Shown here: positions 1 to 6,693 of the stretch, in pieces
Layout: each line of letters starts with the position of its first letter
Position numbering within the stretch: position 1 is the stretch's first letter
Source: DASWRT01 sp036403035
GTDB taxonomy: Bacteria; Pseudomonadota; Alphaproteobacteria; ATCC43930; CGMCC-115725
Assembly (NCBI GenBank): GCA_036403035.1
Contig: DASWRT010000045.1
Location: 1-14,401 of the forward strand
Direction of reading: 5' to 3'
Length of the DNA stretch: 14,401 nucleotides
Position numbers and translations under genes: made by a program
Notes under the pieces: model-generated
What the model saw: only the letters and a program-made list of their open reading frames with translations
What the model was told of the DNA's origin: nothing
The model's database searches: none

Positions 1-2
1 CC

Positions 3-167
3 CTTTACGACATCTATTTCTTCGACGGCTCGCCGCCGCCGGACCCGGCGCGATTCACTGACATCATCGGCCGCCATTTCCGTGAGCCGGAGGACGGGCT
101 CGGCTTCGACGGCTCACCGACCGCGCATATGTGGCGCACCATGATCTGGCCCAACAACTTTTTGTAA
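3..167 (+). CDS. 3' end of an unidentified gene (partial)
   Basis: An open frame enters from the left edge and ends at TAA 165-167, giving 54 C-terminal residues. The tail is rich in aromatic and acidic residues (DIYFFDG near its start, MIWPNNFL at its end) and has no membrane segment. Good codon use in this frame and a following gap of about 150 bases that holds a regulatory palindrome and the start of the next gene support it as the true end of a coding region. I do not recognise the family, and too little is visible to assign a function. Confidence 0.55.
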   Translation, partial: LYDIYFFDGSPPPDPARFTDIIGRHFREPEDGLGFDGSPTAHMWRTMIWPNNFL

Positions 168-233
168 GAGCACCGAACAGTGCCGGCTGTGATGTGCGTT
201 GCTTCGGGGTGAGGCGTGGCCGTGACGGCGGCG

Positions 234-251
234 GTGTGATCAGGGTCACAC
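234..251. promoter_or_regulatory. CRP/FNR-family-type operator, consensus-like palindrome
   Basis: The sequence GTGTGA-N6-TCACAC is a perfect 6+6 inverted repeat and contains TGTGA-N6-TCACA, the consensus half-sites bound by CRP-type regulators. It is centred about 75 bases before the ATG at 318. A -10-like CATAAT lies at 284-289, with only a poor -35 (TCGAAT, 261-266), as would suit an activator-dependent promoter. The palindrome is seen directly; that a CRP-like protein binds it is inference. Confidence 0.5.
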
Positions 252-317
252 GGAAGCCTGTCGAATTTTCTCGGCCGAGCGATCATAATTATCGGCATCG
301 GAGAAGGAGAGCGGGTT

Positions 318-755
318 ATGTGGGCGTTGCGGGCACGGCGGCGTGCGGTAGCCGCGGCCAGGGTCTGTGTTGCAGTAGCAGTAGCGTTGCCGTTCCTGAC
401 GGTCCGGCCGGATGCCGCCGAGGCGCGTACCCGCGTCAGCGTCGGCATCGGGATCGGCGCGCCAATCTATGGGCCGTCGTACGGCTATTACGGCTACGGT
501 CCCTACCGTTACTGGGGGCCGCCCGCCTATTATTACGGCCCGCCCCCAGTGGTCTACGCTCCTCCGCCTCCGACTGTCGTCTACGCTCCTCCGTCGGCGC
601 CGGTTGCCGCCGCGCCGGTTTCGCCGCCTTATGTCGCCCGCGACGGCCAGACCTGCCGCGAATACCAGACTCAGGTCACGGTCGACGGCCGGCTTCAGCC
701 GAGCCACGGCACCGCCTGCCTCCAGCCCGACGGTACGTGGCGGCTGATGAACTGA
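318..755 (+). CDS. Secreted Tyr/Pro/Gly-rich surface protein, 145 aa
   Basis: This small exported protein has unknown function. The N-terminus has an Arg-rich start and a hydrophobic stretch (about residues 10-27), then Ala-Glu-Ala near 34-36, which reads as a Sec signal peptide. Residues about 45-95 are low complexity: a YGYYGYGPYRYW segment followed by PPPVVYAPPPP-type repeats. The last 40 residues (GQTCREYQTQVTVDGR ... GTACLQPDGTWRLMN) resemble the C-terminal module of small outer-membrane or surface-antigen-like proteins, with two cysteines that could pair. The ATG follows an AGAAGGAGA Shine-Dalgarno sequence. A CRP-type palindrome lies upstream. Export is fairly sure; the family assignment is tentative. 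Confidence 0.8.
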   Translation: MWALRARRRAVAAARVCVAVAVALPFLTVRPDAAEARTRVSVGIGIGAPIYGPSYGYYGYGPYRYWGPPAYYYGPPPVVYAPPPPTVVYAPPSAPVAAAPVSPPYVARDGQTCREYQTQVTVDGRLQPSHGTACLQPDGTWRLMN

Positions 756-802
756 CGGCGCCGGCCGGGCAGGGACAGGGGGCGCCCGCAGCGGAGGAGT
801 GC

Positions 803-1468
803 GTGACGGACGGAACGAACCGGCGGCGGCGCGAACGCGACCGGATGGTCGAGCACCAGATCGCGGCCCGCGGCGTCCGCGACCCGCGCGTCCTCGACGC
901 GATGCGCCAAGTTCCGCGCGAGGCATTCGTTCCGGATGATCTCGCCGCGCAGGCGTATGACGACTCGCCGCTGCCGATCCCCGGCGGCCAGACGATTTCG
1001 CAACCCTACATCGTCGCGCTGATGGCCGAGGCCGCGGCTATCCTGCCGGACGACCGCGTGCTCGACGTCGGCACCGGCTCCGGCTATGCCGCGGCGGTGC
1101 TGAGCCTGCTTGCGGAGGACGTGTACTCGATCGAGCGCGATCCCGATCTGGCCGCCACCGCGCGCGAACGCCTCGCCCGGCTGAGCTGCATCAACGTGAC
1201 GGTGCGGCACGGCGACGGCGGCCACGGCTGGCCGGAGGCGGCGCCGTTCGACGCGATTCTCGCCGCCGCCGCGACGCCGGCCGTCCCGCCGGAGCTCTGC
1301 CGTCAGCTCGCGACCGGCGGCCGGCTGGTGAGTCCGGTCGGCGACGCCTCGCGCGAGCAGCGGCTGCTGCGGATCGTGCGGACCGGCGACACGGATTACG
1401 AGGAGGAGGATCTCGGTCCCGTCACCTTCGTGCCGCTGGTTGCCGGCGCCCTGCCGCCGGGTTCCTGA
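803..1468 (+). CDS. pcm: Protein-L-isoaspartate O-methyltransferase, 221 aa
   Basis: This cytosolic repair enzyme uses S-adenosylmethionine to methylate isoaspartyl residues that form in ageing proteins. Family hallmarks are in order: RMVEHQIAARGVRDPRVL (residues 14-30), PREAFVP (38-44), GGQTISQPYIVALM (61-74), the SAM-binding motif VLDVGTGSGYAAAVLS (86-101), the acidic IERD after strand 2 (110-113), and LATGGRLVSPVG (169-180). Length is normal. I chose the GTG start at 803 because GGAGGAG lies just upstream (793-799) and homologs have about 14 residues before RMVE. The spacing is short, and ATG 845 is the alternative. The gene starts 47 bases after the surface-protein stop, so the two may be co-transcribed. 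Its 3' end overlaps the convergent hydroxylase gene by 73 bases. Confidence 0.93.
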   Translation: MTDGTNRRRRERDRMVEHQIAARGVRDPRVLDAMRQVPREAFVPDDLAAQAYDDSPLPIPGGQTISQPYIVALMAEAAAILPDDRVLDVGTGSGYAAAVLSLLAEDVYSIERDPDLAATARERLARLSCINVTVRHGDGGHGWPEAAPFDAILAAAATPAVPPELCRQLATGGRLVSPVGDASREQRLLRIVRTGDTDYEEEDLGPVTFVPLVAGALPPGS

Positions 1469-2310
1469 TCCGCCGCGACGGCGGCGGCATCGACGGGGCG
1501 GAACGGTTGCAGGAGCATGCGGTCGAGCCGCAGCTCCGCCGGGTCGCGGAACGAAGCGAGGCCGATCGTCATGCCCTCATGCCCGGCTGCCGGCTGCGCA
1601 CGGTAGGTCCCGAACAGCCGGTCCCAGCAGGCGAGGGCGAAGCCGAAATTGCTGTCCGTCTCGCGCCGCACCGCGGAATGGTGGACGCGGTGCATGTCCG
1701 GCGTCACCGCCACCAAGCGGAGCGCGCGGTCGAGTCCGGCCGGCAGCCGGACATTGCCGTGGTTGAACAGCGCCGATGCGTTCAGCAGCACCTCGAAGGC
1801 GAGCACCCCGGCCGGCGGCGCGCCGACCGCCACCACCGCTGCGCCCTTGATCAGCAGCGACAGCACGATCTCGACCGGGTGGAAACGCAGCGCCGTCGTC
1901 GTGTCGTACTCGAGATCGGCATGGTGCATCCGGTGCACGCGCCACAGCACGGACACGGCATGGAACAGCACATGCTGACCGTAGACGAGGAGGTCGAGCA
2001 GCAGCACCGTCGCCGGCACCGTCGCCCAGGCCGGCAGCGCTTTGCCGCCCGCCATGTTCAGCAGACCCCAGCCCTGCTGCTCCGCCGCGACGGCGATGCC
2101 GACCGCGCCGATCGGGAACAGCAGGCGGAGCACGATCGTGTCGACGACGACGATCCCGAGATTGCCCGGCCACCGCAGGCGGCGCGGCACTGTCTGACGC
2201 CGCCGCGGCGCCAGCGCCTCCCACAGCGCCATCAGCGCGAGCACGCCGAGGAAGATGCCGGCGCGGATGGCCGGCTCGGCGGCGGCGATCGCTGACATGG
2301 CGGACGGCAT
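1396..2310 (-). CDS. Sterol desaturase / fatty acid hydroxylase family membrane protein, 304 aa
   Basis: This is an integral-membrane non-haem di-iron oxygenase of the fatty acid hydroxylase superfamily, which hydroxylates or desaturates lipids or sterol-like substrates. The metal-binding histidine clusters are complete: H113-x3-H117, H126-x2-HH130 and H207-x2-HH211, with further His at 144 and 184. Hydrophobic segments lie near residues 14-34, 51-75, 97-112 and 147-180. The ATG at 2310 is 9 bases beyond the cupredoxin stop with a weak AGAGCGGA ribosome site, so it is read as the third gene of a minus-strand unit. A non-conserved, hydrophilic C-terminal tail (from about residue 272) overlaps the 3' end of convergent pcm. 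The substrate cannot be told from sequence. Confidence 0.88.
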   Translation of the reverse strand: MPSAMSAIAAAEPAIRAGIFLGVLALMALWEALAPRRRQTVPRRLRWPGNLGIVVVDTIVLRLLFPIGAVGIAVAAEQQGWGLLNMAGGKALPAWATVPATVLLLDLLVYGQHVLFHAVSVLWRVHRMHHADLEYDTTTALRFHPVEIVLSLLIKGAAVVAVGAPPAGVLAFEVLLNASALFNHGNVRLPAGLDRALRLVAVTPDMHRVHHSAVRRETDSNFGFALACWDRLFGTYRAQPAAGHEGMTIGLASFRDPAELRLDRMLLQPFRPVDAAAVAADQEPGGRAPATSGTKVTGPRSSSS

Positions 2311-2319
2311 TTCCGCTCT

Positions 2320-2799
2320 TTACTCGACCGTGATGCTCCCCGTCATGCCGAAGATCTCGTGCAGGAACTCGTCGCATACAAGATCGTAGCTGCCGGGGCG
2401 GAGCGGCACGAGGTAGAGATCTTTTTCCTCGCCCTTGCGCAGCACGACGCGCTCGGCGGGCGGCGGCGCGATACCGCCCGCGGCCGAGCGCCCGGCGTCG
2501 ATCGCCGACACCTTCAGGAAATCCGGCGCCGCGAAATTGTGCAGTCCGCTGCCGCGGTTCTCGAAATGCAGCCGGTACGGCGTGTCGTGCTTCAGCACGA
2601 GCTTGCTCGGCGTGAAGCGGAAATCGGTCATCATCACCGCGACCGTCTCGGCCTTGCTCCAGTCCGCGTTCACCGCCGCGGGCGCGGCCGTTTCGGCCGG
2701 CAGGCCGGGAGACGGCCGCTGACCGGCGCAGCCGGCCGCCGCCGCCGCGAGCAGCATAGCCGGCAGCAGCGGCCCCTGGGCGTGGGAGCGCCGCGTCAT
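2320..2799 (-). CDS. Cupredoxin-like lipoprotein, 159 aa
   Basis: A probable periplasmic, membrane-anchored blue-copper-type protein. The N-terminus is a lipoprotein signal peptide with LLAAAAAGC, placing the lipidated cysteine at residue 24. After an Ala/Pro linker comes a beta-rich cupredoxin domain (about 52-159). Possible type-1 copper ligands are visible: H87 in GLHNFAAP and C142, H147 and M152 in VCDEFLHEIFGM. The C-x4-H-x4-M spacing is the same as in rusticyanin. The start ATG (2797-2799) overlaps the TGA of the dioxygenase gene (ATGA), which suggests translational coupling. The hydroxylase gene follows 9 bases after its stop. Electron transfer or copper handling is inferred from the fold, and partners are unknown. 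Confidence 0.85.
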   Translation of the reverse strand: MTRRSHAQGPLLPAMLLAAAAAGCAGQRPSPGLPAETAAPAAVNADWSKAETVAVMMTDFRFTPSKLVLKHDTPYRLHFENRGSGLHNFAAPDFLKVSAIDAGRSAAGGIAPPPAERVVLRKGEEKDLYLVPLRPGSYDLVCDEFLHEIFGMTGSITVE

Positions 2800-3638
2800 G
2801 GGGTCCCGCTGGCCGCGAGTTGCGGCGGGACGTAGGACTGCGCCTTGAAGTCCTCGCCGCCGGAGCCGCCGCGCAGTCCGGCGGCCCGGATCGCGTCGTC
2901 CCCGACCTTGTCGAGCTTGGTGTAGAACGGGTGGTGGTGCGCGACCGTCGGGTCGTTGCGGGCGGCGTTGTAGCAGCAGATCAGCGTCCATCGCCGGTCC
3001 GCCGAGCGGTTGCGGTCGGAGCGGTGCAGCAGGTTGCAGTGGAAGAACAGCCCGTCGCCCGGCGCCATCTCGCAATGGACCACGTCGAGCCGCTCCAGCG
3101 CCTGTTCCACCCGCTCCAGGTCAGCCCCCACCTGCCCGTTGCGGACCAGCTTGTGGTCGATCCGGCCCATCAGGTGCGATCCTTTCAGCACCTGGAGGCA
3201 TCCGTTCTCGCGCGTCGTCCGGTCGAGCGCCACCATGCAGCTCGCCATCAGCGGGAACAGGCAGCCGTTGTTGTACCAGTAGCCGTAATCCTGGTGCCAT
3301 TCCCAGGCGCCGCCCTCGAACGGCTCCTTGGCGGTCAGCTTCGAGTGGTAGTGGTAGACCTCGCCGCCGAGCAGCGTCTCCATCGCGTCGACGATGCGGC
3401 GCGACCGCGCGGCGAGCCCGTAGACGCTGTCGCCGGGGTGGTTCCACAGCGCCATCCGCGTCGCCGCGCCGTCGGCGTCGCGCCGGTCGTAGAGATGGCC
3501 GCGGATCTGTGGGTCGGTTTCCATCGCGGTGCGCAGCAGGCCGGTCTCGTCGGCGTCGAACAGCCCCGGCACGAGCAGGAAGCCGTCCCGCTCGAAGGCG
3601 GCATGCTGCGCCGCGCTCATCGTGAAGGCGCTTGTCAT
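2796..3638 (-). CDS. Phytanoyl-CoA dioxygenase (PhyH) family protein, 280 aa
   Basis: An Fe(II)/2-oxoglutarate-dependent oxygenase of the PhyH/ectoine-hydroxylase-like family. The facial triad is visible: H115-Q-D117 in WEWHQDYGYWYNNG, and a distal His at 205 in LLHRSDRN. An Arg shortly afterwards (215/216) is suitable for holding the 2-oxoglutarate carboxylate. The N-terminal FERDGFLLVPGLFD and the GCLQVLKGSH segment are also typical. Length is normal. The ATG has a strong GGGAGGAAA ribosome site 8-9 bases upstream. It is the first gene of a minus-strand unit with the cupredoxin and the di-iron hydroxylase. The substrate is unknown; the family acts on small molecules and CoA esters, and ectoine synthesis genes are not seen nearby. 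Confidence 0.9.
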   Translation of the reverse strand: MTSAFTMSAAQHAAFERDGFLLVPGLFDADETGLLRTAMETDPQIRGHLYDRRDADGAATRMALWNHPGDSVYGLAARSRRIVDAMETLLGGEVYHYHSKLTAKEPFEGGAWEWHQDYGYWYNNGCLFPLMASCMVALDRTTRENGCLQVLKGSHLMGRIDHKLVRNGQVGADLERVEQALERLDVVHCEMAPGDGLFFHCNLLHRSDRNRSADRRWTLICCYNAARNDPTVAHHHPFYTKLDKVGDDAIRAAGLRGGSGGEDFKAQSYVPPQLAASGTP

Positions 3639-3840
3639 CTCTGGTTTCCTCCCGGTCCGTCACCGCGTTTTGCCGAGGATTCTTCCGCGCCCCCGCATCG
3701 CCGGCAAGCCTCGGCGCAAGGGCATCATGGCAAGGAAGCTCAAATGACGGCGATGTAATGTTTCGGCCACGCCGAGTTCATGGCCGGGCGCAACCTTATC
3801 GACTGGAAGCGGTTCACCCGTTTCTCCCTCCGAATGACTC

Positions 3841-3863
3841 GGGCGGCGGCTCGTCCGCCGCCC
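3841..3863 (-). terminator. GC-rich stem-loop after the minus-strand lipoprotein gene
   Basis: GGGCGGCGG, loop CTCGT, CCGCCGCCC form a perfect 9-bp stem with a 5-base loop, 27 bases past the stop of the DUF3574 gene. No U-tract follows in that direction, so termination is only plausible. It may simply be a palindromic repeat. The rest of the gap 3639-3890 shows nothing further that I can support. Confidence 0.35.
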
Positions 3864-3890
3864 GTCCTTTCGCCGGGGTCCGCCGACGCC

Positions 3891-4379
3891 TCAAAACGCG
3901 GCGCACGTCCGCTGCCGGATCAGCCCGACCGATTGCTGCGCGAAGCGCTGCCGGTAGGCGTTCCGCACCGCGTCGAGCCGCGCGTCGGCGGTGTCCGTCT
4001 CCTCGATCGCCAGCACCACCAGCTTCGTCGGCTCCGCTTCGGTCGTCTGCCCGGTGCGGGGGTTGAGCCACTGCCCGCTCGCGTCGAGCACCGTCAGCCC
4101 GTCCGGGAAGGTCGGCGTCAGCACCTCGCGCACGAACGCGCCCCATGCCGCCTCGCTGACCACGCCGTCGCCGGGGAGGGTGCGGCCGAAGAACAGCTCG
4201 GCCACGAGCATCGGCCGCTCGTCGCCGCGGCAGGCGAGGCCGGCGGACCGCGCCGCCTCCGCGGTGGCCGTCGCCGTCGCCTCGGACCCGCCGCAGCCGG
4301 CTGCGGCGAGCACGAGCGGCAACGTCAGCAATGCCGCGGCGGCGGTCGCGGAAAGCGGCCCGCGCGTCTCCGCGCCCAC
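3891..4379 (-). CDS. DUF3574-type lipoprotein, 162 aa
   Basis: An exported lipoprotein of unknown function. The signal peptide (residues 1-28) ends in LVLAAAGC with the candidate lipid-attachment Cys at 29, followed by an Ala/Thr-rich linker. The mature part (about 56-160) has the family pattern of DUF3574: LVAELFFGRTLPGDGVVSEAAW, TPTFPDGLTVLDASGQWLNP, then EPTKLVVLAI and a C-terminal helix rich in Gln and Arg. Two further cysteines (50, 159) could form a disulfide. The start chosen is GTG 4379, five bases after the enoyl-CoA hydratase stop; the ribosome site is weak, so the exact start is uncertain. The short spacing suggests transcription with the hydratase. Confidence 0.75.
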   Translation of the reverse strand: MGAETRGPLSATAAAALLTLPLVLAAAGCGGSEATATATAEAARSAGLACRGDERPMLVAELFFGRTLPGDGVVSEAAWGAFVREVLTPTFPDGLTVLDASGQWLNPRTGQTTEAEPTKLVVLAIEETDTADARLDAVRNAYRQRFAQQSVGLIRQRTCAAF

Positions 4380-4384
4380 CGGAC

Positions 4385-5230
4385 TCAGCCCCGGTCGGCG
4401 CGGCGGCGCTGCCGCCGCGCGGCGAGAAATTCCGCCATCATCCGCTTCGGCTCGTCGCTCTCCCACGACGCGGCGAAGGCGTCGATGCCGCGCTGCACCG
4501 CCTGATCGACCGGCAGATCCTCCCAGGCGCGGATCAGCGCCTTCTGCGCGCGGATCGCCCGCGGCCCGGAGGCGACGATCGCCGCCACCCGCCGCTCCAC
4601 CGCCTCGTCCAGCGCCGCCGCCGTCGGCGCCACCTCCTCGACGAAGCCGATCCGCGCCGCTTCGGCCGCGTCGATCGTCTCGCCGCACAGCAGCAGGTCG
4701 CGCGTCCGCCCCCAGCCGATCAGCATCGGCAGCAGCGCCGCCTCGACCACCGACGGGATGCCGAGCCGTACTTCCGGCATGCCGAACCGCGCACCGGCCG
4801 CCGCGATGCGCAGGTCGCAGGCCGCCGCAACCTCCATACCGGCGCCCAGCGCATAGCCCTGGATCCGCGCGATCACCGGCGCCGGCATGCGGCGCATCGC
4901 GTCGCAGGTGCGGTGGATCAGGGTGATGAAGGCCCGCGCCGCGCCCGGCTCCTCGATCGCCGCCATCTCGCCGATGTCTGCGCCGCCGATGAACGCCCGG
5001 TCCCCGGCGCCGCTCAGCACCACCGCGCGCAGCCGCTTCTCGTCGGCGGCGAGCCGGTCGAACGTCTCCGCCAGCGCCGCCATCGTGCGGCTGTTGAGCG
5101 TGTTGAGCTTGCGCGGGTTGTCGACCGTCACGTAGGCGACGATCCCGCCGCCGCCGCGGTCGTCGAGGCGGAGGAGGACCGGCGGCGGTTCGGCATTTGT
5201 CGCGGCAGCGGCAGGGGCGTGCGTATCCAT
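4385..5230 (-). CDS. Enoyl-CoA hydratase/isomerase family protein, 281 aa
   Basis: A cytosolic crotonase-fold enzyme that hydrates or isomerises acyl-CoA substrates. Both oxyanion-hole segments are present: AFIGGADIGEM (79-89) and IQGYALGAGMEVAAACDLRIA (123-143). The two catalytic glutamates of true hydratases are in place, E133 (GMEVA) and E153 (GMPEVRLGIPSV). The C-terminal helices are Arg-rich. The ATG at 5230 has GAGAGA 5-6 bases upstream; an upstream in-frame extension to 5353 lacks a ribosome site and homologous character. The gene is divergent from the dehalogenase and is followed by the lipoprotein gene. The exact substrate is unknown. Confidence 0.9.
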   Translation of the reverse strand: MDTHAPAAAATNAEPPPVLLRLDDRGGGGIVAYVTVDNPRKLNTLNSRTMAALAETFDRLAADEKRLRAVVLSGAGDRAFIGGADIGEMAAIEEPGAARAFITLIHRTCDAMRRMPAPVIARIQGYALGAGMEVAAACDLRIAAAGARFGMPEVRLGIPSVVEAALLPMLIGWGRTRDLLLCGETIDAAEAARIGFVEEVAPTAAALDEAVERRVAAIVASGPRAIRAQKALIRAWEDLPVDQAVQRGIDAFAASWESDEPKRMMAEFLAARRQRRRADRG

Positions 5231-5250
5231 GGCGTTCTCTCGGCGTCCTT

Positions 5251-5280
5251 GCTTATCGCTTCTGGGCTTATCGCTTCTCG
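5251..5280. repeat. Two-copy 15-bp tandem repeat in a divergent promoter region
   Basis: GCTTATCGCTTCTGG is followed directly by GCTTATCGCTTCTCG, 14 of 15 bases the same. A degenerate third start (GCTTCCCG) follows. It lies 21 bases upstream of the hydratase ATG in the gap 5231-5451. It could be a regulator site or replication slippage; nothing in it favours either. Confidence 0.6.
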
Positions 5281-5451
5281 GCTTCCCGCGACAGGATGGC
5301 TTCCGCCGCGGGACGGCGCACGCGGAAACTGCCGCCGGTCCCGGCGGGCGCACCGGACGTCGTCCTGACGGACCGGGCAGCGGCGCGGTCCGTCAAGTTG
5401 CGTTACACTGCCTGCCGCGCCGTCAATCATCGGGCGCGGGCAGGGGGAACG

Positions 5452-6390
5452 ATGGATGCGCTGAGGACGCCGGACGACCGTTTCCAAGATCTGCCGGATT
5501 TCGGTGGCGTCGCGCCGCATTATCTCGACCCGCTCCCCGGCTTCCCTGGCCTGCGCATGCACTATGTCGACGAGGGGCCGCGCGACGGTTCTGCCGCGCG
5601 CACTTTCCTCTGCCTGCACGGCCAGCCGACCTGGGCGTATCTGTACCGCCGCATGCTGCCGGTCTTCCTCGCCGCGGAGGGCGGCGGGAAGGCGCGGGTG
5701 GTGGCGCCCGACCTGTTCGGCTTCGGCCGCTCCGACAAGCCGGCGGACGAGGCCGTCTACACCGTCAGCTTCCATCGCGACAGCCTGCTCTCCTTCGTCG
5801 AGACGCTCGGCCTGCGGCGCATCACGCTGGTCTGCCAGGACTGGGGCGGCATCCTCGGCCTGACGCTGCCGATGGAGACGCCGGAGCGGTTCGAGCGCCT
5901 GATCGTGATGAACACGATGCTCGGCACCGGCGACGAGCCGTTGAGCGAGGGCTTCCTCGCATGGCGTAAATGGTCGAACGCGAACCCCGATATGGCGGTC
6001 GGCCGTCTGCTGCGCCGCTCCTGCCCGCACCTCTCCGAGGCCGAGGCGGTCGCCTACGACGCGCCGTTCCCCGACGCGCGCTACAAGGCGGGCGTGCGCC
6101 GCTTCCCGAATCTCGTGCCGGACCGGCCGGACGCGCCCGGCGCCGCGCTGTCCCGCCGGGCGCGCGAGTGGTGGCGCCGCGACTGGCGCGGCGAAAGCTT
6201 CATGGCGATCGGCGCCGCCGACCCGGTGCTGGGCGAGCCGGTGATGCGCCGCCTCCACGCCGGCATCCGGGGCTGCCCGCCGCCGCTCGTCCTGCCGGAG
6301 GCCGGGCACTTCGCCCAGGAATGGGGCGACCGCATCGCCCGCGCTGCGCTGACGGCGTTTGGGGCTGGCGCGGCCCGACGGAGCACTTAA
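5452..6390 (+). CDS. Haloalkane dehalogenase, DhlA-like (HLD-I), 312 aa
   Basis: An alpha/beta-hydrolase that replaces carbon-bound halogen with hydroxyl using water. From memory of Xanthobacter DhlA, most blocks align closely: ALRTPDDRF at the start, YLDPLPGFPGLRMHYVDEG, LCLHGQPTWAYLYR, APDLFGFGRSDKP and FMAIGAADPVLG. The catalytic set is intact: nucleophile D130 with halide-binding W131 (CQDWGG), acid D257, base H286 (EAGHFAQE), and second Trp W171 in GFLAWRKW. Gln58 replaces the Glu of DhlA next to the oxyanion hole. The cap lacks the extra residues DhlA carries just before its ADGFTAW segment. The ATG at 5452 has AGGGGGA upstream. The natural substrate is unknown. Confidence 0.9.
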   Translation: MDALRTPDDRFQDLPDFGGVAPHYLDPLPGFPGLRMHYVDEGPRDGSAARTFLCLHGQPTWAYLYRRMLPVFLAAEGGGKARVVAPDLFGFGRSDKPADEAVYTVSFHRDSLLSFVETLGLRRITLVCQDWGGILGLTLPMETPERFERLIVMNTMLGTGDEPLSEGFLAWRKWSNANPDMAVGRLLRRSCPHLSEAEAVAYDAPFPDARYKAGVRRFPNLVPDRPDAPGAALSRRAREWWRRDWRGESFMAIGAADPVLGEPVMRRLHAGIRGCPPPLVLPEAGHFAQEWGDRIARAALTAFGAGAARRST

Positions 6391-6391
6391 C

Positions 6392-6463
6392 GTAGGGGCG
6401 GGGCTTGCCCCGCCCGCTCTGCCACAATGCTGCGGCGAAGGGCGGCCCAAGGGCCGCCCCTAC
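6392..6463. repeat. REP-like palindromic element next to the dehalogenase stop
   Basis: Starting one base after the TAA, this 72-bp block has 10-bp outer inverted repeats (GTAGGGGCGG / CCGCCCCTAC). Inside are two strong hairpins: GGGCGGGG-CTTG-CCCCGCCC and GGGCGGCCC-AA-GGGCCGCCC. Such GC-rich dispersed palindromes are common between genes of GC-rich bacteria. It could also terminate transcription, though no T-run follows. Confidence 0.65.
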
Positions 6464-6492
6464 TACAGTTAATGCATACCTTTTAGCTTGCC

Positions 6493-6665
6493 GAACCTGC
6501 TCCCACCCGCCCCCTCTCGTGAAGAGAGAGGGCCGCGGACGGCATCCGGCGTTTTCTTCTCCGCGTCGCGGAGGAGGGCGGGGTAGGGGATAAGGTGCTT
6601 ACGATGACCTGTGCCGTCTGAACATGCTCCCGGCCCGCGAGGGGGCAGGCGGCGGCAAGGTGCTT
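6493..6665. repeat. Second intergenic repeat family, two related blocks
   Basis: Block A (6493-6600) runs from GAACCTGCTCCC to GATAAGGTGCTT. Block B (6620-6665) runs from GAACATGCTCCC to GCAAGGTGCTT and looks like a shortened copy. Block A contains hairpins CCCTCTC/GAGAGGG (6512-6532) and CTCCGCG-T-CGCGGAG (6559-6573), and its two ends are imperfect inverted repeats of each other. With the REP-like element it fills nearly all of the gene-free gap 6391-6693. No gene is visible there. Confidence 0.5.
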
Positions 6666-6693
6666 GAGCTGGTGGTGACGGTGCGGCGCCGGA

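Noticed and set aside
131..802. The in-frame extension upstream of pcm
   Set aside because: It overlaps the surface-protein gene in another phase and gives Arg/Ser-rich sequence. Homology to the methyltransferase begins only after GTG 803.
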